NCBI GenBank assembly: GCA_963995525.1
Contig: OZ023218.1
Location: 50,324,181-50,388,180, forward strand
Length of the DNA stretch: 64,000 nucleotides
From: Escarpia spicata
Lineage: Eukaryota; Annelida; Polychaeta; Sabellida; Siboglinidae
Direction of reading: 5' to 3'
Of the stretch, positions 22,381 through 33,683 are shown piece after piece. Made by a program: the position numbers and the translations under genes. Position 1 is the first letter of the stretch. The number at the start of each line of letters is the position of its first letter. The notes beneath the pieces are model-generated. The model saw nothing but the letters and a program-made list of their open reading frames with translations, did not search any database and had not been told where the DNA came from.

Positions 22381-23399
22381 TGCTATCTGGGAAATCGCCA
22401 AGAATGAGAAACGACACGAGACCGCAACAATTAACTCTCCAAAAATCGGCACCGCAAAAATCTCCTACACTACCCCTCTTCCGCCACCGTGATAGTCTCC
22501 GACACTATCCCCTCCCCCAACCACGCAACAGGCCTGTCAATTGGCGGTTTTGGTGAGCCTCATGCGCCTCCCCCAGTATTCATCAAGTTCTGACACCCGT
22601 AGACCCTTTCATGTAGGCTATATGAATCAACTAATTTATTTAAATGGTATGAGAATGAAAAATATATCTACAGTTTATATGGAAATGACAGTTTCTATAC
22701 GATCACACCTGACCACTCGGCTACTTAGCATAATCTACGTTTCTGTTAGCGAAGTTGCGGTTAAGCAAAGTATGAAAATTATCGATGTCGTTCTTCGTGT
22801 ATACATAGTCTACAATAAAGTCCGCCTGGTTTTGTAGTGTCCTTGCATTTCAAGTTGCATTCGGAGATCGTCCATCTTTTAAATTAAATTTCCAGTGAAT
22901 CAACATCCCGCATCTAAGTCACTTTCCTGAACACAATTCTAAACATGTTTCACACATTATGCAAGTTTTAAAATTGGCGCAAAAGACGAAACATTATATA
23001 TGCGGGCTCAGAGACGGATTAAGATATATTGGGGCCCTGGGGCAAGTTTGAATTGTGAGGCCCCCACCAAAAAAACATGGAGCTCTGGGCCCTGGAATAA
23101 ACGTTGTTCAAACCTGATTACCCCGGATCTCGGGACCCTGGATTTATTTTATTCTCACTTAACTGGGGCGTCCCATGAGCTTGGAGTCAAGGAATTTTTT
23201 CTCACTTCAGTGAGCCCCCGGGAGCTCTGGTCCTTGGTTTTTCATCTGCGCTCCGGGAGCTCCTGACCGTGAGGCACGTGACCCTGACAGGGACGAATCC
23301 ATAGAGACTAGTCTAGGGGAACTTCCAATTGTACCCCCTTTGAGGATCGCCAAAAAACCTCCACTGAACCAAATTCATATCGGATAGGTTGAGCCGGGG
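22381..23399. other. No gene; old repeat-like GC-rich stretch
   Basis: No coding evidence. 23000-23260 has 'gagacggattaag' and 'ggggccctgggg', which look like an old dispersed repeat, but I cannot name it. Confidence 0.45.
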
Positions 23400-23690
23400 C
23401 TTCAGCATGACTCCGCTGTCAAGTTATCGCGGTGTCGCGAAGTCGCCATTCCGCCGTCGCGCTGTCGGATCTTGACATTGGAAGAGCTAGCGCGGGGGTG
23501 TTATTGAAGATTTTTTGCCAGAGCTTCAGCACCACTCTACCTTCGCGCTGTCGGATCATGACATCGGAATACGAAGTGGGGATGCTGTTGAACATTTATT
23601 CACAATTTCGGAAGCTCACCAAAAACCTCCATTTGCACCCCCTTGAGACTAACCTAAGCGGGGCCACATTCCAAAGTCTAGGGGGCACTT
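23400..23690. repeat. Two-unit direct repeat related to 41540-41680
   Basis: Two adjacent related units both contain 'gcttcagca', 'cgcgctgtcggatc', a 'tgacatcgga' variant and 'tgttgaa.att'. A third relative lies at 41543-41632 (catgacatcggaagacgag, gctgttgaagattttctg). This is a dispersed repeat of unknown type. Confidence 0.6.
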
Positions 23691-23764
23691 AACGGGGGCA
23701 CATTCCAAAGATATATTATGCATCTTACTCTAGCGATCGAGATCAATAGAGTAGGGAGACTCCT

Positions 23765-24812
23765 CTACTGGACCGGACTGTGTTGGGACCGAAACTGTAC
23801 TGCATGTACATTAAACCAGTTGGAGATATAGTGAATAAGGATATTCTTAGTTATTACTGTTATCAGACGATACACACATATATTTGTCCATCAAGCCTGA
23901 CGAGAACTGGGCCAGCCATCGAAGCCTGTGTGGTGGATGTAGGCGGGTGGATGAATAGTAACGTGTTAAAATTTAACAAAGATAAAAGAGAAATCTTGGA
24001 GTTAGTATGGACAGCGGCTTGGCAATGGAGAAACATGTGAATGCGATCTCCAAGTCCTGTTTCTACCACATCCGAAATATTGGCAAAGTCGGACAATACA
24101 TCACAAATGACGCATGTAAGATTCTAGTCCAGGCACTGTTAACATCTCGACTGGACTATGGAAACGCGCTGCTGTAAGGTTTGCCTCAGGTATACAAAAC
24201 TGCGCTGATCGCCTAATCCCCAGGACACGCAAGAGCGAACTGCATTGGCTGCCAATGAAATAACGGCTCAGCTTTAAGGTAAACACTTGTACTTATAAAC
24301 TGCTGAACGGATTGGCACCGGCATACATGAGTGACATTGTGCAGAAACATCAACATATTCGTACCTTAAGATCAACGGAGAAGTCACTTCTCGTCGTGTA
24401 TGTGCTGCGGACTGTACCTTATGGTGAACGTTGTTTCAGGAGAAACGCGGCCATACTGTGGAACGACTTGCCTGAGAACATTAAACAACTGAACACTCTG
24501 AGCTCTTTCAAGAGACATTTAAAAACATATCTCTTTAAACTGGTGTACGTACGACTGACGTGATCGAGTCACGCTCTCTCGTTTTAATGACATTGATATA
24601 CTAATGTTTTATTCGTAATGTTTTATGTGTGTGTATTACACACGTACTTTCTATGTATGTTTTATTTGTTATGTTTAAATCAATTCTTTTATACTATTTT
24701 TTAAATAAATAATCTATATTTTATAGTTTTATTTCATTTATGCTGCTTTTTGTAAAGCATCAAGTGGATTCGGACGCTATATAAATTTCGATATTATTAT
24801 TATTATTATTAA
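23765..24812 (+). mobile_element. 5'-truncated, degenerate L2-like LINE
   Basis: Plus-strand pieces: YIKPVGDIVNKDILSYY with a decayed YADD position (23780-24040), then SCFYHIRNIG and QALLTSRLDYGNALL (24050-24175). After a damaged zone the C-terminus is open at 24312-24563 (GERCFRRNAAILWNDLPENI, FKRHLKTYLFKLVY). A 3' UTR ends with 'ggacgctatataaat' and an (ATT)n tail at about 24790-24812, the L2-like terminus used throughout this window. Stops and frameshifts show that it is dead. Confidence 0.8.
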
Positions 24813-25029
24813 ATGACTGGTTGATTGCCTACGATGCTTTTTCGTCATTTGATGCACCATTTCGTAATAAAAAGAAACTGGAAACCAAAGAAGTGTCGTA
24901 TTGTTTATTTCACACAGTTGTGCAGTAAAAGAACGTCAATTGAAGATACGCTAATTTTCAATACCTGTAGCTTATAGACATAATCACACTCGCTAGATGC
25001 ATTGCAAAAGGGTTATTTGCCTCGGACAT

Positions 25030-25345
25030 GAATTACATTAGCGTATCCCCTTAAATCTATGAATCCCACCCCCTCTTCTTCTCACATGTGCTCAACTAGT
25101 GCATTGATTGCCCTCCTCTTGCAGTTTATATATGTTTGCCCCCTTCCTCCCATTACTGCCAACATTCCTGGGAGAGCAGTCTGTTCTACCTTTGTCTGCT
25201 TTAACTTCCTGAATAACTGTCTGTACTTCTGGACTATTCCGGTTGAAACTGAGTTATTACGATATTTGGCAGATATTTCCTTACTACCACCTCTTATTCT
25301 CATATTCTCAATACTGTTAGCAGCTACTCTGAGTTACATTAGGAT
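25030..25345 (-). mobile_element. CR1 ORF1 fragment (SGNH esterase region)
   Basis: Minus-strand frame 25303-25082 reads QKYRQLFRKLKQTKVEQTAL and GMLAVMGGRGQTY, matching the esterase part of the CR1 ORF1 at 15353-15800. DNA identity is higher to the fragment at 26450-26750 than to the long copy. Both ends are abrupt, and a SINE begins 13 bases beyond 25345. Confidence 0.75.
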
Positions 25346-25357
25346 GACGCGGGACAC

Positions 25358-25471
25358 GTGGGACGCACTGGCGGCTCTCAGAGCATCGCACTCTCAATCG
25401 AATCGTTTTGATGCCGTTTCGAACCTTGTGCAAGTTCGTTCACTCCACGCTGTCCCAGTTCACTCTGCCGT
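25358..25471 (+). mobile_element. tRNA-derived SINE, copy 2
   Basis: Plus-strand relative of the SINE at 20652-20783. The body (tcgaaccttgtgcaagttcg, cccagttcac) is nearly the same. The tRNA-like head (gtgggacgcactggcggctc) has decayed, and its B-box region is no longer a consensus. It is followed by a (TA)n run at 25493-25510 instead of (AC)n. Confidence 0.65.
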
Positions 25472-26005
25472 ATGAGTGAGTACAACGCTTTATATATATA
25501 TATATATATAGATCTCGGAAGGTATTTGTGAACGAATATTATTCTCGCACCAGTTGCAGTGTATCCGACGGTGTCCCAGATAAGCCGAGATGGTCTTGAA
25601 TTGAACATTTATGCCAGGGGGTGAAGTGTAAAGCGCTTTGCGCTTGGTATGTTTGATCAGACGAGGGTACAGTTCCGTCGGCAAATGCATGCGACAGATC
25701 GAACTCCTTGGAGGTCGTCTTGAGTATCACAGAGTCGCATGGCAATTCGATAAGCTAGATCATTGCATATAGCTAACGACGCGTCGTCGATATCCTAATG
25801 GAAGATATGAACAATCATCTTTCTGTTGCGAGCTCTGAATAGTAGGCCTATGCTTATGTGTCCGGATTTCCAGGGTTTATTCTGGGGTACCGATACGTGT
25901 CCGTTGTTGGCGTTCCGCAGTAGCATCTTGATATCGAAAGCGGAGATGAATTGTTAAATCTCATTGGTGTTTTCTCTCCTATATATGCTGATCGTGTGTG
26001 TGCTA
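25472..26005. other. No gene recognised
   Basis: Contains a (TA)n run near 25493-25510 and otherwise unique-looking sequence. Minus-strand ORFs of 66-76 codons have no recognisable motif. Confidence 0.5.
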
Positions 26006-26090
26006 GTAGTAGTAATAATAATAATATTTAATATTTATAGTGCGCAATATGCCCATAGCGCTGTACAATAAATTCAATCAGGCGTTTGAT
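26006..26090 (-). mobile_element. Isolated L2-like LINE 3' end
   Basis: On the minus strand the sequence ends 'agcgctatgggcatattgcg' followed by (ATT)n, the same style of terminus as the longer L2-like copies. The element is truncated after about 70 bp. Confidence 0.55.
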
Positions 26091-26094
26091 ATAT

Positions 26095-27110
26095 CTGTTT
26101 TGGCCACGATTCAGTTATACCTATTATGTGATGGGTTAACATATCATACCATAATGTTTCGTTGACTTCTTTTGTTTACTACGCTCCTTGCATTTAACCA
26201 AACGCATTTACACCCAGCTTCAGAACAGTTTTCCAGGACGTTCTTTGCTGATTTATTTGTGCTATCTTTATCTATGCCTCCAATTGCAGGCTTCTTTGTG
26301 AATCCCCCTACGCATCTAGTTTAAATAAATGCAACATATCTCCCTATCTACAAATCGCAGCAGGTTCTCTGAAAAACTGCTGTCCATTTCCGTTTAGATG
26401 GATGCCATCTCTCATGTACATATCTTCCCTCCCAACAAAGTATCCCCTGAAATCTATGAATCCCACCCCCTCTTCTTCACACATCTGCTCAACTAGTGCA
26501 TTGATTGCCCTCCTCTTGCAGTTTCTATATGTTTGCCTCCTTCCTCCCATTACTGCCAACATTCCTGAGAGAGCAGTCTGTTCTACCTTTGTCTGCTTTA
26601 ACTTCCTGAATAACTGTCTGTACTTCTGGACTATTCTTGTTGAAACTGAGTTATTACGATATTTGGCAGATATTTCCTTGCGTGTAGTCTATGTACTACC
26701 ACCTCTCATATTCTCAACACTGTAAGCAGCTACTCTGAGTTACACCAGTGTCAACAATGATCAGAGCTCAAACTTGCTTAATTTTAACAACAATTCTACG
26801 TAATCAAAGTGTCTAGCAGACACTTGCTTGCTCGGATATTATCTTATGCAAGTAGTTTTATGTTTGTTACTTTATCTCCTATACATTCTACCACATAATC
26901 AGGTTTGTTAAATCTTGTTTACAAACTTGTCGAAGCCTAAGTTACCCTATTATCACTCACTAGACTGAAGTGTTCTAAAATACTTTATCTAACTAACTTT
27001 AAGCACAACTGTTACTTAATATATGTCTACTGCTACTTTATTAATAATATTAAGGCAAGAATAATACTTATCGATCAATAATTTCACTCGCTTTTCAACT
27101 TTTGAAGGTG
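26095..27110 (-). mobile_element. CR1 fragment: endonuclease start, ORF1 end and 5' UTR
   Basis: Minus-strand relative of the CR1 at 12650-20016. 26095-26340 matches the ORF2 start and inter-ORF zone, and 26562-26344 encodes the esterase C-terminus (NALVEQMCEEEGVGFIDFRG, RDGIHLNGNG). ORF1 similarity breaks near 26750, so the middle of ORF1 and the PHD finger are missing. The remainder to 27110 is 5' UTR. This copy provides the uninterrupted UTR that proves the nested insertion at 16926-19878. Its ORF2 is missing beyond the first codons. Confidence 0.8.
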
Positions 27111-27690
27111 ACGTGACGAGACACAATAGAGCATTTGAATAGTAACTACTGTCAATTAAATTATCAAAAACTACGTAATAATGTAATACCAGTGCAACAG
27201 ATGGAGCTACACTACTGCCTCCGCTTCCTGATTCAAAATGCCTTGATTATAACTAAAAGGATCAATCGCCTTTAAACGACTTATCTTATATCTTATTATC
27301 GTATTATCTTATTACCTTTTAGTAATACTTTAAGTGCCTCTGGGGAAATATTTAAAACACTTTATATGACATTGACATTTAATTTATTAATATGTTTATT
27401 AATTAACTTGTTTTAATTAATGGAGTGGCTTAAGCGACACACGCGGGAGTGATATGGCGAAAGTGCATACAATAATACCAATAATACTAATGCCGATTTG
27501 TTTTAATGAACGTGGAAAGCTTAGGCTGTTAAAGGTGCTACTCAAATATTCATGGTTGAGTGCGAATGACGGATGTAGCAATGTAGGCCAAGGTCAAGGC
27601 TGCGTGGCTCCAGTAGAGGTAGAATCATCAATAATGTTGATGCACGCCACTGTTCTAGGCGAGCAGCAACAAATCCTCATAAAGTGTTTT
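27111..27690. other. No gene recognised
   Basis: AT-rich sequence between a CR1 5' end and the start of the large inverted repeat. The 83-codon ORF at 27454-27705 shows no motif. Confidence 0.5.
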
Positions 27691-27699
27691 ATTTTTCGA

Positions 27700-28660
27700 A
27701 TTTAAATGCCCCCCACAAACCCAAATGTTACATCATTTGAAAGCTCTACATCTTCCCGTCACAAAGAAGCCTGTTGTAGGGCTGCCAAGTGGTGCAGTAA
27801 GCATGAATCCGAGGTCAAAGAAGGTCACCGTCAAATGATGAATTTTCGAAATTGTGCGCTTCCGCAATCGTCTTAGCATTACGATGGTCACGTATCTACT
27901 TTAATTAATTACACGATGGCCAATTCATACATGTTTGAAAAGGTTATTGTCTCACCGTCAAACTGGGGTACGGTATGGAGGTGTTACCTGATATGGTACG
28001 AGTCGGGCTAAGGTCAAACAAGGTCACCATGAAATTATTATATTTAGTTACAATGACCCTGCAACTTCTTAATTTATAGGCACGTGTCATATATTGTGTG
28101 AACGAACCGTATCTGACCGTCAAAATGATATGTGACGTGGAGCTGTCAGTTGATGGAGAAGGTATGGAGCGACGATCAAACAGAGTCACCGTTAAGTTTT
28201 AAATGTTCAAAATAGTGTCATCCAGCGAACGACATACAGTATAAATGGTTGCGTATATCTACGATACCTATCTATTCATGGCAACGTCGTATACCGTTGG
28301 AAAGCCAACTGTCTCCCTGTAAAAATGCGATACGACAGGGAGCTATCATATGCAGTAGGTGTGGAGTGAAGGTTAAACAAGGTCACCATGAAACGACGAA
28401 TGTTCAAAGCTACGCTTGTCCATAAACGTTCTACACTTACAATGGTTGCGTAGCTACTTTATTTACGTACACTAGGCCATCGTTTGAAAGCGTGTTGCAT
28501 CCCCGTGAAAATGAGGTATGGCATGGAGTTGTATCGTGGTGCACTAACTGTGGAATGCAGATAAAACAAAGTCATCGTCAAAAGATGAATTTTCGAAATT
28601 ATGCCTTTCCGCAGATAGTACGTTAGCCAACGAGTGATGTTATACTTTTAACTACAATTT
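27700..28660. repeat. Degenerate ~190-bp tandem repeats in the left arm
   Basis: A recurring block 'aaggtcacc(a/g)t.aaa' followed by 'gaattttcgaaa'-like sequence appears near 27817, 28022, 28185, 28380 and 28568. Spacing is 163-205 bases, giving about five diverged units. Each also carries 'tggtatggag'-like and 'cgtatctac'-like blocks. Confidence 0.7.
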
Positions 28661-30940
28661 TTCTTGTTAATGGCAGGAATTCTTGGTAGATCCATCACAC
28701 AAGAGATACGAAAACAGGTGTACGTGGATGCCATTCTCGATTGTGAAGGTTATTTGAATGTCACAAACTCAAACTTGTGACAAAATATTTTTTATTAATT
28801 AATTGACATCTTCTTGTACACACGGTTGCATAAAACCAACTATTTGATGATTTGTACATGTATTGTCTGTGTTATCTGGTGCTGAACTTTGAATTTACTC
28901 ATAAATATATGTAATATAAAAAAGTGATCTTCTCAAATGTGTTTATCGCGTGCAACAAAGTTGTTTACACACCCAATTATTCTTTGTAATCCTGTTTGTA
29001 TATATTCCTGTTGATATAATATGCATATATGATTTATTACTACACACGTATGTGGTCATTAACATGACGTGAAAGTCAAAGAACTTGCCCAAAATGTAGT
29101 TAGGATGATGAAGAAGAGAGGTGGCAATCGCAGATTAGAACTCTACTCGCAACACAGTCGACCAATTGTCAGATGTTTTGAAGAACAAGACAATTCAATA
29201 TCTCAAGGAGAAATCCAAATTTACCGATACGTGGAAACTATTTAGATTATGCTGAACATCATCAGGGCTGAAGCGATTGTCAGATATATAGATTCTTTCG
29301 TTGGAATTATACATTGACTAACAATCTACGATCATATAAAGTATGCCATCCCGATGGAGAATAGTCTCTCTGGCAGAAACCAAAAGGCCCTTCAACCAAA
29401 TTCCAGCTAATCAGCCAACTGAATTGATGTATACATTATACAAGATGTATAATGGCATCGTCGGCCTTACAATCGACGATCAAGCCAGGGATACGTGTTG
29501 CGTTACATGGTTAATACGATTACGAATGCCACAGTACTCAAGATCCCCCCTCTTCAATATGGAAGACGACGATGAAGAGACCACATTCAAATGGTATCCG
29601 CCACGGATGAAGCAGGAAGCGTGACGCTGATGAGCCAAAGAAGCTTGTCATAAAGTTATTGGTGTGTTCAGAAGAACTGACGGTGAATGTGGAAACACTG
29701 ACTTACAGGTGGGAGCGATGGTCACGGACGCAAGAGTGGCTTTTAACCACTGTTTTTGCTCCCTGTCAACATAGTTGCTTTCCTGTCAAGTGTGTGTATG
29801 TGAGCAATATCGTCGCTGACTCCATACAGGAGCCTACATCAGAAACTGAATTGACCAACAGAGTAATGACGTGCCTTTAATACCTATGGCAATAGAATAC
29901 TCTGCTGCAAGTGACGTGGTCAATAGTTAACTCATCTAACAGATAAGAACAAAGAAACATAGTAGGTTATAATCACCGTGAAGCAATGACTGATTGAAGA
30001 ATCTACATGGTTTCATGAAGCACCAAGGAAGCAACGTTCACAAACCTTTGCAACGACACAATGTACAAAACACTACCAAAGTTGACAGAAAGCTGTTAAA
30101 GCAATAGGTCAACGGTGTCAGTACTGGACGAATAGAGGAAATGATGAATGCCATGAAGCTTTAGCTATCCCCAGTCCCGCTGTCTATAGCCACATTTGGA
30201 GGTGACAGGAACTCAACACCAAGGGTATAGGAACTTACAGAAAAAACCCGACAGACTTACACAACCTGCGAATGATAACATGCTCAATTTCCCGCACTAG
30301 CAGGAATTCAACATCAACCTGTTGTGGTCATGTGACTGCAACATTTCCAGAACCAAACAGCTCCTTGTCAACGTAGTTGATCACAATGGGGAACTTGCAC
30401 TGGCTATTTTATGGCACTCGCTCGTGAGTAGCAAACCGTCGATCCTGTCAGGATCCAACTCTTTGGGTTTGACGATGCCAGTCCACCCCCCACCCTACAA
30501 CTTATTGTACATATTGCACACGCTAATTACCACACAAAGATTTGTTTACAAGCAGATTGTGAATATACAGCTATATCAACTCACATCAACACATATACGA
30601 GGAAGAAGGTAGCAGAACTCCTGTGTGCATGAACGCGGCAATCCCCTATTTTAGATGTCTGTGGATGCCACTCAAAATACAGGGCGGCTCGTCGAACTGG
30701 CTCGAACGTTATTTGTACTGCCGATACCATTCTGCATCCTGCACGTGCTAGTAATTAGCTCAGTCGCCTGAACATCAGCACTTGGTTGAAGCGCCTTCTG
30801 GTTTTCTTCACAACAAATTATCCTTTAATGAATATACACGAGCCTTTGGTGTTATCTTCTCGGGGTGTTTCACATCTGCCAGAGAGACTGTTCTCCATCG
30901 GGAGGGTATAGCTTGAATGATCATAGATGGTTAGCCAATG
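28661..30940. other. Inner arms and spacer of the inverted repeat; no gene
   Basis: 28640-29240 pairs with 31930-32495, and 29300-29480 pairs with 30640-30940. The open frame at 29343-29624 (93 codons, MPSRWRIVSLAETKRPF) lies in the arm and its mirrored partner is not open, so I do not call it a gene. About 29500-30640 is unpaired spacer with short ORFs only. Confidence 0.55.
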
Positions 30941-30945
30941 TATAA

Positions 30946-31893
30946 ATGCAGCGAAAGGTTCTATCAACTTTACATGACTGTCTCACTGACATCTTGCTGT
31001 GGATGGAAGCAATTAAATTGACGCTAAATCCAGATAAAACTGATATAATTATTATTGGCACAAAACAACAACGAACCAAGGTTGTTAACTACTTTCCAGT
31101 TAAATTGCTTGGTAATGATACATCACCATCAGGTACTGCTCGTAATCTAGGTGTTATATTTGACAGTGATTTCAGCTTTAAGCAGAACATTTCTCATATA
31201 TGTAAATCCTGTTTTTACCATGTACGTGGTGTCCGCCAAATTCGGCGTTATTTGTCTTTATCTACTGCTATAACAATATCAGTATCTCTAATTAGCAGTC
31301 GCCTTGACTACTGCAACTCACTCCTAAACGATATTGCTAAAAAGGACATAGTTAAACACCAACGTGTACAGAATTGTTTAGCATGTGTAGTACTAAAAGC
31401 TCCTCGTTTCTCACCATCTCTGCCCCTACTCAGACAGTTGCATTGGCTTCCAGTTACATATCGAATACAATTCAAATTAGCCACTATCATATATCGTACC
31501 CTTTCTACACAACACCCATCCTATTTGTTTAGCCTCCTTCGTTATTCCGATATCCCCAGGAATCTCAGATCATCTGTTTCACAACGACTTTTTGTTCCAA
31601 AAACCAAGCTTAATGTCGGCAAACGTGCTTCTTTTTCTGTAGCTGCATCCAAAATCTGGAATCAATCCCTATCGCATGAAAATCATCTGAAACTATAAAT
31701 ACCTTCCATAAAAAACTAAAGCCTTACTTATTTGAAATTGCATTCCCACCCTAACCTTCGGCGGTCCCTTGCTGTAATGACGACTCTTGCTTGTCCCTGT
31801 TAATGATTTTGCCCAATGATTCTTGTATGTTGCGCCTCTGAGCTCAGATTCCTGTGGATTTAGGCGCTATAGAAGTATGTCATTATTATTATA
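30946..31893 (+). mobile_element. 5'-truncated L2-like LINE in the right arm
   Basis: Open frame 30946-31698 (250 codons): LTLNPDKTDIIIIGTKQQR, ARNLGVIFDSDFSFKQNISH, SLISSRLDYCNSLL, RVQNCLACVV, LHWLPVTYRIQFKLATIIYR and SVAASKIWNQS. This is the region after the RT catalytic box in L2-like ORF2. The last ~30 residues of the family continue after a stop at 31696-31698. A 3' UTR ends with 'ttaggcgctatagaagtat' and (ATT)n at 31880-31893. Arm similarity resumes on both sides, so the LINE arrived after the inverted repeat formed. Confidence 0.85.
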
Positions 31894-32529
31894 TAGATCT
31901 CCATGTTTCCATTTATGTTAATCATATCCTGAAATTTATATTCCTCCACGCTGTATAGAATTGTCTTGTTCGTCAAAACATCTGACAGTTGGTTGACTGC
32001 GCTGCGAGTAGAGGTCTAATCTGCGATTGCCACCTCTCTTCTTTAACATCCTAACTACATTTTGGGAAAGTTCTTTGACTGCATGTGTAGTAATAAATAA
32101 CATGTACATTATATCAGCAAGAGTACATATAAACAGGCATAGAAAGAATAATTGGGTGTGTAAACAACTTTGGTGTAGGCGATAAACACATTTGAGAAAA
32201 TTACGTTTATGTATTTGATTATCCCATATATTTATGAGAAAATTCAATGTTCAACACCTGATAACACAGACAATACATGTAGACATCATAACATTTTATG
32301 CAACGGTGTGTACAAGGAGATGTCAATTAATTAATAAAACTATTTTAACGCAAGTTTGAGTTTTTGATCCTCAAAAACCTTCAATAAAATCGAGGGTGGC
32401 ATCCACATACACATGTTTTCTTATCCCTTTTGTGGTGGATCTAACGTGAATTCCTGCTATTAACAAAAAAGGCAGTTAAAAGTATAACATCACACGTTGT
32501 CTAACCTACTATATGCAGAGAGGCACCAA

Positions 32530-32868
32530 CAATTACAAATAGGATTACAGAATACGTTGCGATTCCCTTGCTCTGTGAAAATAGTGAAAATTATACAAGT
32601 TTTAACCGATATACAGCTGTACATTTTCGCACAAAAGCACCAAGCACTATTGGACTTCGTGATTTTAGTAAGTGGAAGTGACTTTGTTATGATTTAACAG
32701 TTTTAATATCAGGGTGCACCTGTGTGAACTCAATAGCACGTCATGCATGACCGGAGATGTCAATGCCAATTGATATGTAGACTTAATAGCATCTTCGTTG
32801 CACAGGACTAATTGACACAACCTGTGCGCGGTCAAGCGTAAACATTACAATCCTTAAAATCCACTTGT
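32530..32868. other. Right-arm remnant or CR1-like 5' UTR
   Basis: The first part still shows weak inverted similarity to 28590-28640. The rest could be the 5' UTR of the 2A-bearing LINE. No gene is supported. Confidence 0.4.
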
Positions 32869-33672
32869 ATGCTGGACGCAAAATCTGATAAAAAATTGCC
32901 GTGTTCGTGTGCCGCTAACAATAAATACTGCCGTGTTAGTGTACATGGAATTGGCTGCGAATGTCAGAAGTCGCCAATCGAAACGGTCACGCTCGAATCG
33001 CTCGCTTTAATGGGTATCTCCACGGAAGTCTTGCGAAGGCGAACCATGCGAAATCGATCGTCGGGTGGATGGGGCCTTGCGGCTCCCTTCACCGCCCTGC
33101 TCTGCCTTCACGTCGGCCTGATGCTGGCGTCGCTGTTGCTCGTGGGGGGCATTGAGCCAAGCCCTTGTCCAGTCACCCCAGCAACAAACACCGCCACACC
33201 GACGAATGACGCCACGGGAGTCACTTGGGGTGTAACAGCAATCCCAAACCCACGCCTAGAGCAAACACCTCACACATCCTACCTGGACTATAAGACATTA
33301 AAAGCAGGAGACATTCAGCTAAACCCGGGACCCACAGAGAATGGTTGCCATGTTTGCAGCAAGACAGTGGACTCACAACATGGTCTACAATGTGACACTT
33401 GTGATGTTTGGTTGCACCCCGGCTGTATCAATGTTAACCAACAGGAACTTTGTGCATTTGAAACGTATGATATCCCCTTTATGTGTCCAATGTGTGAATT
33501 GGAAGAAAATAACAACAATGACATAAATAACATTGAATGTGGTATATTTAGTGGCGGCGATATATTCTCAAATATTGACGTGGGTGGAGATATACAACTA
33601 CTACTAGACTATCCAACTGTCGCTGGTCTATCTTTTTCTCATATTAATGTATTGATGTCGGGGGACGGATAG
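32869..33672 (+). CDS. N-terminal LINE protein: two 2A-like motifs and PHD finger
   Basis: 267 codons open from ATG 32869. Residues ~74-92 form a hydrophobic helix (FTALLCLHVGLMLASLLLV), followed at 93-101 by GGIEPSPCP, which looks like a decayed 2A motif. Residues 147-155 are GDIQLNPGP, a good 2A ribosome-skipping motif, preceded by SYLDYKTLKA. A PHD-type zinc finger occupies residues ~160-208: CHVC, CDTCDVWLHPGC and FMCPMC. The frame then reads LSFSHINV, the start of the endonuclease, and is lost at 33672 by a frameshift. In living relatives, skipping at 2A would release the N-terminal peptide from the PHD-endonuclease-RT protein. Function here is inferred. Confidence 0.75.
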   Translation: MLDAKSDKKLPCSCAANNKYCRVSVHGIGCECQKSPIETVTLESLALMGISTEVLRRRTMRNRSSGGWGLAAPFTALLCLHVGLMLASLLLVGGIEPSPCPVTPATNTATPTNDATGVTWGVTAIPNPRLEQTPHTSYLDYKTLKAGDIQLNPGPTENGCHVCSKTVDSQHGLQCDTCDVWLHPGCINVNQQELCAFETYDIPFMCPMCELEENNNNDINNIECGIFSGGDIFSNIDVGGDIQLLLDYPTVAGLSFSHINVLMSGDG

Positions 33673-33683
33673 ATGAAATGAGA

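Noticed and set aside
27700..28660. CRISPR-like array of repeats and spacers
   Set aside because: Units are about 190 bp, diverged throughout, and there are no short identical repeats with unique spacers. The DNA is eukaryotic.
29343..29624. 93-codon ORF MPSRWRIVSLAETKRPF in the inverted-repeat arm
   Set aside because: The mirrored sequence in the right arm is not open in the same frame, and no domain is recognised.
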